From: Zygnema cylindricum
Taxonomy: Eukaryota; Streptophyta; Zygnematophyceae; Zygnematales; Zygnemataceae
NCBI GenBank assembly: GCA_037447655.1
Contig: JBBHKE010001023.1
Span: 1 to 62,000 of the forward strand
Reading direction: 5' to 3'
DNA length: 62,000 bases
The translations under genes were made by a program, and so were the position numbers. Of the stretch, positions 28,256-40,800 are shown in pieces; the stretch's first letter is position 1; each line of letters opens with the position of its first letter. The notes under the pieces are model-generated. The model made no database searches and was not told the origin of the DNA. It saw only the letters and a program-made list of their open reading frames with translations.

Positions 28256-30253
28256 CTAGCGTGAGAGGGAGAGGGTGAGAGAAAGGAGAGAGGGAGAGAA
28301 TATATGGAGTTCCTTTTGAGAGAGAGAGAGAGGGAGGGAGGGAGTGATAGTAAAGGGCGAGTGAGGATATGTGTGTGTGAGAGAGGGAGGGAGTGAGGGA
28401 GTGAGAGAGATTGGGAGAGAGATACAATTGTGCATACTTCTGTTTAGAGAGGAAGGAGAGGAGCGGAACAGAGGCAGACTCTACTGTCTCTCTTTTTTGT
28501 GTCCCCTTTGTTATCTCTCACCCCTCCTCTCTCCCCTCCTCTCTCCCCTCTCCTCTCTCCTCTCTTTCCCCTTCTCTCTCTCACCTCCCCTCTCTCACTT
28601 TAAATGATGTCATAATTATTTTAAAATTACCTTCAATCACTTTAAAACAATGCCAATTAACTCAATTTAGACCCAATTACTCTAAATTAACCTCAATTAT
28701 CTTCAATTAACTTCATTGTAATTAAATTTAATAAACTTAAATTAACTTATAACCGAATTAAGTTTCCTTGAAACTACCTTAAATTATTATAATTTACTCA
28801 AATTTCACTAAATTAACTCGAAATTACCTTAAGTTTCCTTAAAAAGGCATTAAATTACATAAAATTACCGTAAATTACCTTCAAAAACATGAAATTACAT
28901 CAAATAACCTTAGATTCCCTTAAAAACCATTATATTATCTTAAAACTACCTCAAATATAAGTTAAACTACATTAAATTTTCTCAAATTCTACCCAAAATT
29001 CCTTCAAAACTTCCCCGTATTAGCCTCAAAAAAAAAAAAAAAAACTCAAATCATCCTCAAATAAACCAATTCACTCAAAATTTACTCACAATACTTGAAG
29101 AGGGAGAGGGAGAGAACAGGGAGAGCTTCAAATAAACCACAAAATTACCCCAAACTCCCTCAAATTAACCTCCAATTTTGTTAAAAAAAACTCAAACTTT
29201 CTCCAAAATGAACCTCAATCCACTCAAACTTGAACTAACCGGAGAGAGAGGAGGGAGGGAGGGGGGGAGAGGGGGAGAACAGGGAGAGCCGCAGTATTGA
29301 AAGCTGAAGAAGTCGGTGTAAAAAATAACGACCCTCGATTCCATTTCGCCCAATTGAAAGGGATGGCGGATGGTCTCTCTCTCTCTCTATCCCTCTCCGG
29401 ATATAATGTGAGTAAGTATTTGCCTTATGGGAAAGTGGAGGAGGTAATCCCTTATCTTATCCGAAGGGCCGAGGAAAATCGAGGAGTTTTGGGGAATACG
29501 GGAGGAGAGAGACGGAGAATTCGGTGTGTACTTTTTTTTTTTTTTTTTTTTTCTGGTTTTGTTTTGTTTTTTTTTTCTTTTTTTTTGTTCCTTTTTTTGT
29601 TACCTTTTTTTGGGTTACTTTTTTTGAGGTGCTTTTTTTGGGATACCTTCTTGCTTGCTTTTTTCTTTTCGGGTTTTTTTTTGGGGGGGGGGGTTGTGTT
29701 TTTTTGGTTTTTCGGTCATTTTTTGTTTGATTTTTAGAACCTTTGGGGTACTGTAACCATTTTTTTTACTACAATCTAAACCACAATTAGTGTGGATATT
29801 CTGAATTTTTACTTCGTGTTTTTTTTTTCCCCTCCGTCTCTCCCTCCCTTTCTCGTCTCAATTCATTTTAGTTTTAGTACTTTTGTTTCAAGAATTTGTT
29901 ATTTTTTTGTTACTTTTTTCATTTACCGTGTGCTCTTACTCTCTCCTCCTCTTCCCTCCTCCCCTCTTATTAACTTTTTTGTTAAATCTTTTGCTCTTAC
30001 ACTCTCTTTTCCTTCTCTCCTCTCCTCCCCACTTTTCTCGTCCTCGTCCTTTCATTTCCCTTTCTTTTCCATATAATTTAGTTTTCTCTCCTCTGTCTAT
30101 ATATGTATATATGTATATGTATGTTTGTGTAATATGTGTATGTGTATGTGTGTGGACAAATTATAAGACATAAATTGATAAATTATTATTAATTGTTATT
30201 ATTATTATTTTAATTGTTAATATATAAATTACCTGCTTCTTTCCATTATAATA

Positions 30254-30294
<41 letters not shown>

Positions 30295-30618
30295 CATGAA
30301 TCTGCTCAAATAATTTTTTTTTTTTTTTTTTATAAATATTGGTCTGATTTGAGTAATCTCCAAGGCAGATCATAACCTAAATAATGTTGCAAAAAAAAAA
30401 AAAAAAAAAAGGAAATCGCGGATCGTAGTCCAATTTTTATCGAACTATGATTCTTATTTTTTTTATTCTTCTCCCCAATTTTGTATAGAGAAGGAAACCG
30501 CTATCTTATTTGTTATTTTCTTCCTTGCTTTTTTTTTGTTTTTTGCTTTTTGTTTTCTTTTTTTTTTCGCAGAATGGAACTCGGCCGTCGCTGCCGAGCT
30601 TCTTTGGGGATGGCCTGA
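24215..30618 (+). CDS. Proline dehydrogenase, mitochondrial
   Basis: A predicted 590-residue flavoenzyme that oxidises proline to pyrroline-5-carboxylate, feeding electrons to the respiratory chain. Five exons in consistent phase: 24215-24933, 25786-25879, 27257-27935, 29289-29523, 30573-30618. The N-terminus is Arg/Ser-rich like a mitochondrial presequence, followed by a Ser/Pro low-complexity run encoded by a CTC/TCC microsatellite. Family landmarks: TGELASALL and AYSHFCAGE in exon 1; VKITALCP (277-284), DAEYFSVEPAID (367-378) and VKLVRGAY (428-435) in exon 3; KYLPYGKVEEVIPYLIRR ending at the conserved Arg pair 556-557 in exon 4. Exon 5 adds the basic tail MELGRRCRASLGMA. The ATG at 24215 follows a GA-rich leader. 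Introns hold kilobases of CT-, T- and GA-rich repeats. Localisation is inferred. Confidence 0.92.
24467..24600 (+). repeat. Coding CTC/TCC microsatellite in ProDH exon 1
   Basis: Imperfect CTC/TCC triplets encode a Ser-Pro-Phe-rich segment between the presumed mitochondrial presequence and the conserved enzyme domain. Because the unit is a triplet, length changes keep the frame. Confidence 0.8.
26471..26545 (+). repeat. 22-bp CT-rich minisatellite in ProDH intron 2
   Basis: The unit CCTCATTTCTTGCTTCCCTC(CT) is repeated about 3.5 times in tandem. Shorter related motifs (CCTCCTTGTTTC, CCCCCATCCCTCC) recur across 26120-26700. Confidence 0.8.
28280..29130 (+). repeat. Duplicated block, copy in ProDH intron 3
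   Basis: Shares ordered similarity with 31720-32510: a (GA)n stretch with GAATATATGGA, then GTGTGTGAGAGAGGGAGGGAG, then ACAATTGTGCATACTTC followed by a CT-rich block, then the degenerate AATTACC/ACTCTAAATTAACCTC series. In this intron copy the AATTACCTTAAA motif is repeated in tandem for about 600 bp. Confidence 0.75.
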
Positions 30619-30879
30619 CTTCCAAATAATTCTTGAAATTGTGATAATAGAAAACTATAAATTTTGAGAAAATTGAAAAAAGAAAAACGAAAATTGAAAA
30701 TAGAGAAAATCTTAAATTTGGAAAATTATAAATTGGGAAAATTACAATTTGGGATATTGTCGATATTGAAAATTGAGGAAATTGAAGAAATTGTAAAAAT
30801 TCTGCAAACTATGGAATTATAGAGATTATGGAAATTTTGTAATATTTAAAAAACAAAAAGAAGGGGGAATTTGTATTAT

Positions 30880-31350
30880 TAATGTTTTAGTTTTTTGGTT
30901 ATTGGATAAGACGCGGAATTGGTTTATTCTTTTCATTTTTATTTTTTTTAATTCATGTATTTATATAAAATAAAACTTTTTTATTCAACAAGGAAAAAAA
31001 AAAAAAAAAAAAAACACCAAAAGGAAGGTGTCTATAGGAGAGATCTGAAGATATTAGTTGAGAAATAAAACAAGGATTGTTTTTTTTCCCTATTTTTTTT
31101 TCTTTTTTTTTCCCTTTTTTTAGCGATGAAAGAGCATAGATTTTGTAAGAAAAACTTTCAAAAACAATTTTCTTTAAGTTATATGTGAAAATCAAAGCCC
31201 CTGAAATGTTTTTTTTTTTTTTTAGCAAAAAGCAGGAATTCGAAATTCCTGAGTGTCTTTTTGTCTCTCTTTTTTTTTTTATTTTTTTTTGGAAGTAGAA
31301 ATCGCATAGCTTGACTGAAAATTGAAGCATAACTTTTGTTTTTTATTATT
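30880..31350 (+). repeat. Dispersed repeat, copy 1
   Basis: Contains TTATTGGATAAGACGCGGAA, AATTCATGTATTTATATAAA, GGAAGGTGTCTATAGGAGAG and CTTGACTGAAAATTGAAG in the same order as copy 2 at 33410-34440. It lies just downstream of ProDH. No coding capacity seen. Confidence 0.75.
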
Positions 31351-31719
31351 TTATTTTATTTTGGTTTTTCTGAATCTTTAATGTTGATAAAAATTTCTCG
31401 GAAATGCACAAAACTATCCTCTTTTTTTTTTAAGGAAATTGAGTCTATAACAGATCAGTCTTTAAATTTCAATTTTATATATCTTACTTTGAATTCATAT
31501 AATATTTTCCAATTTTATGTATCTGTAAAAGTTTTAATTACTTGCTTCCATACCATTCCTATTTCCTATCTAAATATTGATATTTTTAGTTAATATATTG
31601 TACTTTTTTCTGATATCATTATTTTACAACTCGCTTTTCCATAACTTTACAATCTAAGTTGTGATTTTATCAATGCCGGTTTATATAGGGTGCAAAGGCT
31701 CGTGTCTTTCTGTAAATTC

Positions 31720-32510
31720 AGTATAAGGAGAGAGAGGGAGAGGGAGAGGGAGGGAGGGGGAGAGGAAGAATATTTGGAAAGAATATATGGATACTCTTTC
31801 GGGAGAGAGAGGGGGAGGGAAGAGAGTGAACAAAAGGGGCGAGTTTGGATGTGTGTGTGAGAGAGGGAGGGAGTGAGAGAGAGAGAGAGATGGGAGACAG
31901 TCACAATTGTACATACTTCAGTTTAGAGAGGAGAGGAGAGGTAGACTGCCGTTTCTCTCATTATTCTGTCCTATCTGTTATCTCTCTCCCCTCCTTTCTC
32001 TCCTCTTTCCCCCCCTCCTCTTCCCCTCCTCCCTCCCCTCTTCTCTTCCTTCCTCTCTCCTTTACTCTCTCCCCTCCTCTCTCCTCTCTCGCCTCCTCTC
32101 TCTCACTTTCTGAATAACTGCATATTTTCAAAATTACCTTTAATCACTTTAAAAACAATGCCAACAATTTACACCCAATTACTCTAAATTAACCTCAATT
32201 ATCTTCAATTAACTTCATTATTCAATTTAATCACCTTAAACAAACTTAATTTTCCTTAAAACTACCTTCAATTACTATAATAACATTAAATTACTATAAA
32301 TTTAAGTTAAACTATCTTAAATTTTCTCAAATTTACACCATATTCCCCCAAAACCCCTCATATTAACCTCATTTTTTTTCTATTTACCCTCTAAAAAGGG
32401 AAAGAGAGGAGGATAGAATTCAAATAAATCACAAAATTACCCTCAAAACTTCCCTCAAATTAGCTACATATTTTGTTAAATAAACTTTGAACTTACATCA
32501 AAATAAACAT
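31720..32510 (+). repeat. Duplicated block, copy downstream of ProDH
   Basis: The second copy of the ProDH intron-3 block (28280-29130). Order and spacing of the GA-rich, ACAATTGTACATACTTC, CT-rich and AATTACC-type parts are kept, with indels. It joins directly to a copy of the DSBA-like gene's last intron and exon at 32511. Confidence 0.75.
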
Positions 32511-32980
32511 GAAAATGTGGTTTATGATTTAACGTTTTATTGAATAAAAATAACAAAAAATATAAAATTGAGTCGATATAGACCAAGTAGAAGACCAGTT
32601 TTATTTTACTATGTTTTTTTTATTTTTCTTTTTACGTTTTCCCCTTTGTTTTTGTTTCTTTTAATTTGTCTCTTATTTTACCATGTTTTTTTTTCTTCTC
32701 TCTTTGCGTTTTTTCCCTTTTCTATTTGCGTTTACTTTCTCTTTTATTTTTTGATGTTCTCAAACCGTAGTAGGTACCCCAAATTTTGCGATAATAACAG
32801 TTAGGGGTTGACAAAAATTGGACTTTCAAAGATTGGGTCATTCTTCTCGATCCTCTCGTGGGTATCGGAAATAGTGTGGAGGATTTATAAATTCCACCCT
32901 TAGAAAGGTTAAAAGTGATGATTTTTTGTTATTTAGTAGTTTATTTGATATTTGTGTTGCACTCGGATTTGTCAATAGTT
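32511..32980 (+). pseudogene. Pseudogene fragment of the DSBA-like gene (intron 3 and exon 4)
   Basis: TGAAAATGTGGTTTATGATT and the following 70 bases match intron 3 of the DSBA-like gene at 14062 onward. Then GATGTTCTCAAACCGTAGTA, GGTACCCCAAATTTTGCG and TTCTCGATCCTCTCGTGGGT match exon 4 (14370-14492). Deletions break the frame after GTPNFA. The exon's next piece, CGGATTTGTCAATAG, reappears only at about 32946 after roughly 75 bases of unrelated sequence. Since intron sequence was copied too, it arose by DNA duplication and not retroposition. Confidence 0.8.
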
Positions 32981-33409
32981 GTTTGAACCTCAAAACAAAA
33001 CAATCAAAACAAATCTATTAAAATAAAGTTATTAAACAAAATTGTAAGATAGAAACGGTTTCGTCAAAACTACCATTCTCTTTTAAAAAACTTTCACTTT
33101 AATGTTTTCTCCGTTGACTTTCAAATTATAAGCATGATCCACTTTTGTAAACACGCTCCAAGAGAAAGGGAAACAATATAAATATAAAAGGTTGATACCA
33201 AAGTCATTAAACCTTAAACATAAGAAAAATCATTGAATGTCATACATAATAAATGTCATTCTCTAACAAACTGAATGAAAACAGCAATTGTCGGACTCCA
33301 AGAAATCTGTTTTTGCAAACACACACCAAGAAAAAGTTTTTTTTTACAAACACACACACAAAAAAAGATTTTTTTGAACTTAAATAGTTGACGTAACCTT
33401 AGTGTTCTA

Positions 33410-33578
33410 TTCTTAACATAATATAAAAAACGTGTTTTATTATCTCTCTATGATCAAAAACTAATTTATCGTACTTTTTATTTTAGTGATTATAGTTTAT
33501 TTGATTTTTTTTATTTTTTTTTAAGTAGCATGACTTTTAAAAATTGTAAAAAAAAAAAAAAAAAAAAAAAAAATTAAA

Positions 33579-33609
<31 letters not shown>

Positions 33610-34440
33610 GTCATACATTGAAATAATATAAAAATTAATAAAAAATTACGATATTTAATGGTCACGCCATCCCCAAAAAAACTCAACAACGACAATCGAA
33701 TACTTTTCTACTAAAAAAAAACACAAAAAATTATAAATCGAGAAATTGAAAATTGAAAAAGTTGTAAATCTAGGAATATTTTAACAAAATAAAGTTTTCA
33801 ATTTAAGAAAAAAAAATGTGGAAATTGTAAATTGTAATATTGAGAAAATTGTAAAAAAAATAAAATTATGAAAAGTTTGTAATAAAAAAAAATGAAAATA
33901 TTAATATGGGATATTTTAGTTATTGGATAAGACGAGGAATTGGTTTATTTTTTTCATTTTTTTTTTAATTCATGTATTTATATAAAATAAAACTTTTTTA
34001 TTTAACAAGGAAAAAAAGAAAAAAGAAAAAAGAAAAACAAAAGGAAGGTGTCTCTAGGAGAGATCTGAAGATATTAGTTAAGAAATAAAACAAAGATTGT
34101 TTTATTTTTCCCATTTTTTTTACTTTTTTTTTCCTTTTTTTAGCGATGAAAGAGCATAGATTTGGCAAGAAAAACTTTCAAAAGCAATTTTCTTTAAATT
34201 GTATGTGAAAACAAAGTCCGTGAAATGTTTTTTTTTTTTTTTAAACAAAAAGCAGGATCAATTCTAAAGTTCCTGAGTGTCTTTCTCTCTTTCTTTTTTT
34301 TTTCTTTTTTTTGGAAGTAGAAATTGCATAGCTTGACTGAAAATTGAAGGATAACCTGGGTTTTTTATTATTTTTTTTTTTTTTTTTTTTTTAATGTTTA
34401 ACGTTGTTAAAAATTTCCGCGTTTTGTGTGATAAAACTTT
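33410..34440 (+). repeat. Dispersed repeat, copy 2
   Basis: Its right part matches copy 1 (30880-31350). Its left part (TTTATCGTAC...GTCACGCCATCC...ACTCAACAACGACAAT) matches copy 3 near 57880-58140. It includes a poly-A run at 33549-33607. No ORF of note. Confidence 0.75.
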
Positions 34441-34681
34441 CCTCCCTTTTTTTTTTTTTTAAATAATATTGTTTAATACTTACCTGAATGTATCAAAAAA
34501 AACTTCAAATAATGAAATCACAAATGAACGTTCTTTATTTTAAGGCAATGATATAGGAAATCGAAAATAAAAAAGAACAAACTCAATACGTAATTTAAAA
34601 TTCAAGATGTAAATAGATTGTAAATGATTAATGTCAGTTTCTTTGAGAGTTTCAACCGTATAAACAACGTCTACAATTGTC

Positions 34682-35155
34682 TATTGAATGTGATGCCATA
34701 AAAGGCTGAAAAGATTAATATGTCGAAATATCAAGAAAAGCCAAAACAAGAAAAAAAACACTAAGATAAATAAGACAAGGAAGAAAGTAACGACAAACAA
34801 GGAAACAAGTGAGAGGTTTGTCGTTCAAGTGTCTTTGATTTTTGATAAATATTCACAACGACACAAGAGAGTCTTATAGTACGACGAGGTAAGGGGTAGC
34901 CGCAAAAAGGCTCTAAAAAAGTACATCTAGCCTAGAGCGTAACTTAGGAAGGTACATCTAGTTATGATAAAAGGAATCTAAGACTAAAGAGATTCCTACG
35001 CAAGAATCATCAATTCTAATAAAGGTATGTACATTCCACTAAATAAAGTACAGAATGCTAAATCGAAGTACAAGACTTATATCGTAGCAAATAGAACTCT
35101 AAAAATAGTGTACAAAACAAGAAATAGTGTAGAATGCTTTCACTGTATTTCAACA
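34682..35155 (-). repeat. B1 3' LTR
   Basis: 474 bp. On the element's own strand it starts TGTTGAA and ends TTCAATA, an imperfect inverted repeat. Similar to the 471-bp LTRs of B2. Confidence 0.85.
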
Positions 35156-35159
35156 CCCC

Positions 35160-38100
35160 CCCTCGATTAAAGCATGGTTAGTCACGAAGACCGGCATAGT
35201 AAATGTGATGATGAAATAAAGGACGAGGGAGAGGTTTGGTAAGAAAATCGGCAAGTTGAGAGTCGGATGCACAATGAGAGAAGGAAACGGTGCCATCAAG
35301 AATTTTATCACGCGTAAAATGAAATTGAATATCAATATGTTTTGTGCGTGTATGATGAATATGATTTTTCATAAGAGTCAATGCCCCTTGAGAGTCACAA
35401 AACATGGGGGTGGGAGACGATGGAGGAAAAGAGAGATCGGAAAGAAGGCGTCGGAACCAAATAGCCGATTTCGTGGCGGTAGTGCCGGCCATATATTCCG
35501 CCTCCGTTGAGGAAAGAGCAACAGTGTTTTGTTAACGGGATGACCAAGAGACGAGACCCCCACCTAGGGAAAAACATACACCGGAAATGGAACGACGATC
35601 GTCGAGTTGATTTCCCCAATCCGCATCGCAGAATCCAATAATCTAAGTGTTCGGAGAAAAAGAAGGGGAGGTGTGCGAGGGAGGAGAAGTATGGGAAAAA
35701 GTGAGGTGAAGATGTTTCGTTCCTTGGAGGTATCGAAGGACACGCTTGGCGGCTTGGAGATGAGTTTGAGTGGCACAATGCGAGAATTGAGACAAAAGAC
35801 AAACAGGAATACATATATCCGGCCGTGTACCAAGCGTAGCATACATTAATTTTCCAACAATCGATCGATAGAGTGAGTTTATATCTCCTAGGGCATTCCC
35901 ATCAGAGGACTCTTTTGTGAGAGTGGTATTCGGATCAAGAAGGGTAGGCACCGAATTGCAATCGGACATTGCAAAATACTCAAAAAGATCAAGAATGTAG
36001 TGCTCTTGACTCATTTGCGAATTGCGAGCAGACGTTTGACGTAAAATAGTGATGCCTAAACAATAGTCAAGATCACCAAAATCGGTCATAGGCCAATAGG
36101 ATGAGAGAATGTCTTTTACTTGAGTAATAGAGGACTTACTAGGACTTGCGAGAATTAAATCATCTACGTAAATAATAATGATGATTAACTAGTCTCTTGT
36201 ACCTCTAATATAAATCCCAGGATCAACACTAATTTCTTTAAAACCTTATTTAATTAATGCACGACAAGGGTTTGATGCCAAACTCTATGTGCTTGTTTAA
36301 GACCATAAATAGACTTGCGTAAATGACAAACAAGAGTTTCTTTACCAGGAACAGCTCAACCAAGTGGTTGTTCCATAAAAATAGCTTTTGCAAGACTACC
36401 ATGAAGAAAAGCACTTTTGACGTCGAGTTGCTATAATTCCCAATCATGAAAAGCTGCAAGGGACAAAATAGTACGGATGGAGTCAAACTTTGCAACAAGG
36501 GCAAAAGTTTCGTTTAAGTCAACGCCCTTTGTCAGTAAGTACCCATTGGCGACAAGCCGTGCCTTGTAACGATCGATAGTATCATCAGCTAATCATTTAA
36601 TTTTGAAGACCCATTTTGAACCAATCACACAACGATTTGGTGGAAGAGTACAAAGCGTCCAGGTATTGTTTGTCATTAATGCGTCATATTCTTGTGTAGC
36701 CGCAAGTCGCCACATGTCAACATCAGGTCGTTTCAACGCGGCATTTAATGTAGGAGGATCTTTGACTTCGGCAAGGTTAGCGTGAGCAAGATTTTCGCGA
36801 ATGTTCCACTTCGGTTGTGAGAGGCGCGTACTTTGACGTACAGCAAGTTGTTCAACAGGTGGCGTAAGTGGCGTAATGATGACTGAATTGCGAGTAACAC
36901 GTGCCGGTGAAGTAACCTCCAAAGGACGTGGAAATAAATTTGTCGATAAAAAGACCGAAGCGTCACCAGCGATAGGTCGAACATGAAAATATGTCGTGTC
37001 CAGGACCGTTCTGTCATCGGCGAGAAGTCGTACAGTAGTATAATTTGTCGTGTCCAAGACCGTCGCGCCACCACTGACAAGTCGTACAGCACTAAAATTT
37101 GTCGTCGTACAGCAGTAAAATTTGTCGCGTCCAGGTGTGTCGCGTCATCAGCGACATATCGTACAGTTCCAGAAATCGTGGAGCACACTTGAGAAAATTC
37201 ATTGCCGGAATTGGAGGAAGAGACAGAATCTGTGGAAAAAGTAAGATCTGTAGAAATAAGGGAAATGTGAGGGTGTAAAGGGGGCGTGTTTTGCATTTTG
37301 GTTAAAGGGGGTGTGAGCAAGGTGGTATTAAAATTAGAGGTGAGAGTTTCATAAGGACGGAATAAACTCGGTAGAGGAGTGATGGGGAAATCCGGTACAA
37401 GTGTACGTATAAGAGGAGTCTCATGAAAAATAACATCACGACTGGTGATAATGCGGTGAGAAGTCGGACACCAAATACGATATGCTTTGGAATTGGGGGA
37501 GTATCCCACAAAAATTCCTCGCATAGCTCGAGGACCTAATTTACCATTGGAATGGGGAAGGATTTTGAAATATGCTTCGCACCCAAAAATGTGAAAATGG
37601 GAGAGACATCGGGTATACTTCCATGCCATGCTTCACAAGGTGTTTTGTTAGAGAGATAAGAGGTAGGAGAGCGATGACGAATATAAGAGGAAGTTAGCAA
37701 GGCTTCCGCCCAAAAGTGGAAAGGTAAAGACGCAAAATAGAGAAGAGAGCGAGACATGTCAATGAGAGTGCGATTGAGACGTTCGGCATCACCATTTTGT
37801 TGAGGAGAATGAGGAGAAGTTTTGTGATCAATAATACTATGTGTGATTAAAAACTCGGAAACTCATTGGAAACAAATTCTCCCCCATTATCCGTGCGAAT
37901 TATTTTGATGCGATACGACAAATGATTTTCGACAAGTGCCTTAAAATGTTGGAAATGGGTAAAAACCTCAGATTTATCACGTATAAACTAAACATGTGTA
38001 AAGCGAGAGAAATCATCAATAAAAGTAAGAAAATAAGATGCGCCACTGAGGCTTGGAAAGGGAATAGGACCGCATACATCACTATGAATGAGATCAAGGG

Positions 38101-39800
38101 GAGCCAAAGAGCAAGAAGAAGAAGAAAGAAAAGGTAAGTCAGGCATTTTTCCAAGAATACAACCATGACAAAAGTAAATCTTGTTTTCATTAAAAATATC
38201 GATGCCATTTACAAGCCCTTTTCCAAAGGAAGCTAGACTAGCACCATTAAGATGACCGTATCGAAGATGCAATGTTAAAAAAGAGGAAGAAGAAGGAAAA
38301 TGAGCAAAAAAAGCATAATCAATATCATTAAAACAATTTAAAAGATATAAGTTGCCCATTCTAGTCCCACTACTAATGAGATCTTTAGAGGAGGAAAAAA
38401 AATAAATGTGGGATTCAGTGATGACACCAAAACTCCCATGGCGCAAAGCCGAACTAGCCGAAAAAAGATTCTTTTTGAGGTCAAGTACGAAATAAACTTT
38501 GTCCAATATGATTGGACGAGAGGCGTGCGAACCATATTTAAAATGCACTTGTCTAACGAGAGTGGAGGTTAAAATCATATTATTACCCAAATAAATATGT
38601 AGAGGAATGGAAAGGGGAATCATATTAAATATTATATCAAGCTGACAACACATGTTATGAGAAGCGCCTGAGTCAATTAGCCAATAAGAAGGATTACCTA
38701 ATTGCGAAAATACGTACCCATAGTCCACGGAGGGAAGTAGGGGAGGTATATTTGGGATAGGTAAAATTGCAGGTGACGCAGACCCAATATTTTGGGTGGA
38801 CGTGGGAAAAACATCCGGTGAGACTGGCGAATTTGAAGGAGGATAGTAAAAAAGAGGAGTCGTATACCACGGTGGCGATGGGCCGTACGACAAATTGAAA
38901 TCGATTGCAGCATGCCCCGCATGACCAGGTGGCGGTGGATAGGCGTGGGGATACAACAATGACTTTGGATTTGGATTTCGTGTAATAAGTCTTCGTGGTC
39001 CCCTAGCTGTACGATCTTTTTCGCGTTTCTTAGCCAATGCAGCGCACGCGTCGATGACGTGGTCACGCTCTTTGCAGTATTTGCAAAAAAATTGAGATCC
39101 TGCAATCATCGTAGGTTTCTTGGGAGAAGAGACAAAAAGCGTTGAACCATCATAAAACGACAAGGTTGTTAAGATTTAAGCATGTCTCTTCATGTAATAA
39201 GCGATTAGTAAGATCTTGCAAAGTGACAGTTGACGTATCAGTACTGACTTTACTTGCAAAAGAGTTAAACGTGAGAGGTAAGCCACCCAAAATGACACTT
39301 GTGAGATCCTCATGAGTAATTGTGTAACTAATGCATTTAAGTCGTCCAGCCAATGATTCAACTCTTTGGATAAAGAAAAATATAGATTCGGATTTATCTT
39401 TTTGTGCGCTGTTGAACTCTCGACGTAGGTCCAATCGATGTGGCCAAGTGTCAGTTTCGTAAACGCGACACAAAATTTGCCACGCCTCATGAGAAGTTGT
39501 CGCCTCGCGAATCCAATTTGCAATTTGGCCGTCCAAGGAAAGGACAAGACGAGACAGCGCGACAACACCTTTTTCAACCCATGAAGCGACAATTGTTTGA
39601 CCAGTAGCAAAGGTGGCGTCACCGGCGGCAGGCAGGACAAGCAACTTGACAATGCCACTAATGTGTCCCCAAATTTTTTCGAAAGAAAACAAGTGCTGGA
39701 TTTGAAACTTGCAGTCATTTATATTTTCGCCATGAAATTTCGGCACAGAGTTTGTGACACACGAAAGGCTAGGCCCATAACCTATTGAATGTGATGCCAT
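35160..39800 (-). pseudogene. B1 gag-pol remnants
   Basis: Gag begins MASHSIGYGPS inside the LTR (ATG at 39800) and stays open for 216 codons. After a frame change come a CCHC knuckle (CKYCKERDHVIDAC), the protease site LIDSGAS, the pre-integrase HLRYGHLN and the start of integrase IHSDVCGP. From 37988 downward the frame breaks repeatedly. Recognisable pieces are the RT entry (PNRCVIGSKWVFKIK), the later RT (DYCLGITILRQ) and the RNase H end (HTRTKHIDI, FLTKPLP). It cannot make a full polyprotein. Confidence 0.88.
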
Positions 39801-40113
39801 TAAAGGCTGAAAAAATTAATATGTCGAAATATCAAGAAAAGCCAAAACAAGAAAAAACACTGAGATAAATAAGACAAGGAAGAAAGTAACATTAAAAAAG
39901 GAAACAAGTGAGAGGTTTGTCGTTCAAGTGTCTTTGATTTTTTATAAATATTCACAACGACACAAGAGAGTCTTATAGTAAGACGAGGTAAGGGGTAGCC
40001 GCAAAAAGGCTCTAAAAATGTACATCTAGCCTAGAGCGTAACTTAGGAAGGTACATCTTGTTATGATAAAAAGAATCTAAGACTAAAGAGATTCCTACGC
40101 AAAAATCATCAAT
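39783..40113 (-). repeat. B1 5' LTR, truncated
   Basis: 331 bp matching the inner part of the 3' LTR. Identity stops at AATCATCAAT (40112) and local repeat DNA resumes. The missing part is the start of the LTR (the U3 side), which normally holds the promoter. Confidence 0.82.
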
Positions 40114-40800
40114 GTCATAGTTAATTGTTGTATGATTTTTTTGTTATTTTTTCTGTTTTGTGTTTAGAATAATATTGTTTAGGACTTGACTAGATGTATG
40201 ACTGGATGTATGAACTTTTTTGTGTTTAAAATAATATTGTTTAGAACTTGACTGGAAATAAGACTGGATGTATGAATCTGGTAGGTTATAATGTTAGCTT
40301 CGTTGAGAATTTCAACCGTATAAACAACGTCTACAATTGTCATAATTCTTTGTTGTATGATTTTTTTTGTTTTTCTTTCTATTTTGTGTTTATAATAATA
40401 TTATTTAGAACCTGACTGGATATATGACAGGATGTATGAATAGTTTTATGTTTAGAATAATATTGTTTAGAACCTGACTGGATATAAGAATGAATGTATG
40501 CATCTGGTAGAATATTTAGTATTGACTATGATAGGTTATTCAACATACGTTCTTCAATATATATTATTATTCAAAAGTTTGTATCTGTATTGGTGTGTAA
40601 AAATAGATAAACTTCGAGCATTCTTCGAGTATTGTTCGCGTAATAGAATGTAATGTTTGGTGAAAGCAATTTTTCGTTTTTTGCTTAGTTGTTTTGTGTT
40701 TAAAATAATATTGTTTAAAATTTAATGAAATGTATGAATTCGGTAGGATGTTGAATATTTTATAATATTCATAGGTTTGTATTTGTATTGATGTGCAAAA
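40114..40800. repeat. Imperfect tandem repeat of GAATAATATTGTTTAGAAC units
   Basis: The core GTTTAGAATAATATTGTTTA, then GAACTTGACTGGATGTATGA, recurs about five times with variable spacers. It also occurs left of B1 near 34455-34680, including CCGTATAAACAACGTCTACA in both places, showing that B1 interrupted the array. Confidence 0.75.

Larger units (their letters stand above)
34682..40113 (-). mobile_element. Ty1/copia retrotransposon B1, degenerate
   Basis: A minus-strand copia element with gag, protease, integrase, RT and RNase H remnants between two LTRs. The 3' LTR is 34682-35155; the 5' LTR (39783-40113) is missing its outer ~140 bp. A G-rich polypurine tract abuts the 3' LTR (35156-35165). 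The left flank repeats a sequence also found at 40300-40342, so the element sits inside the local tandem repeat at 40114-40800. Confidence 0.88.
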
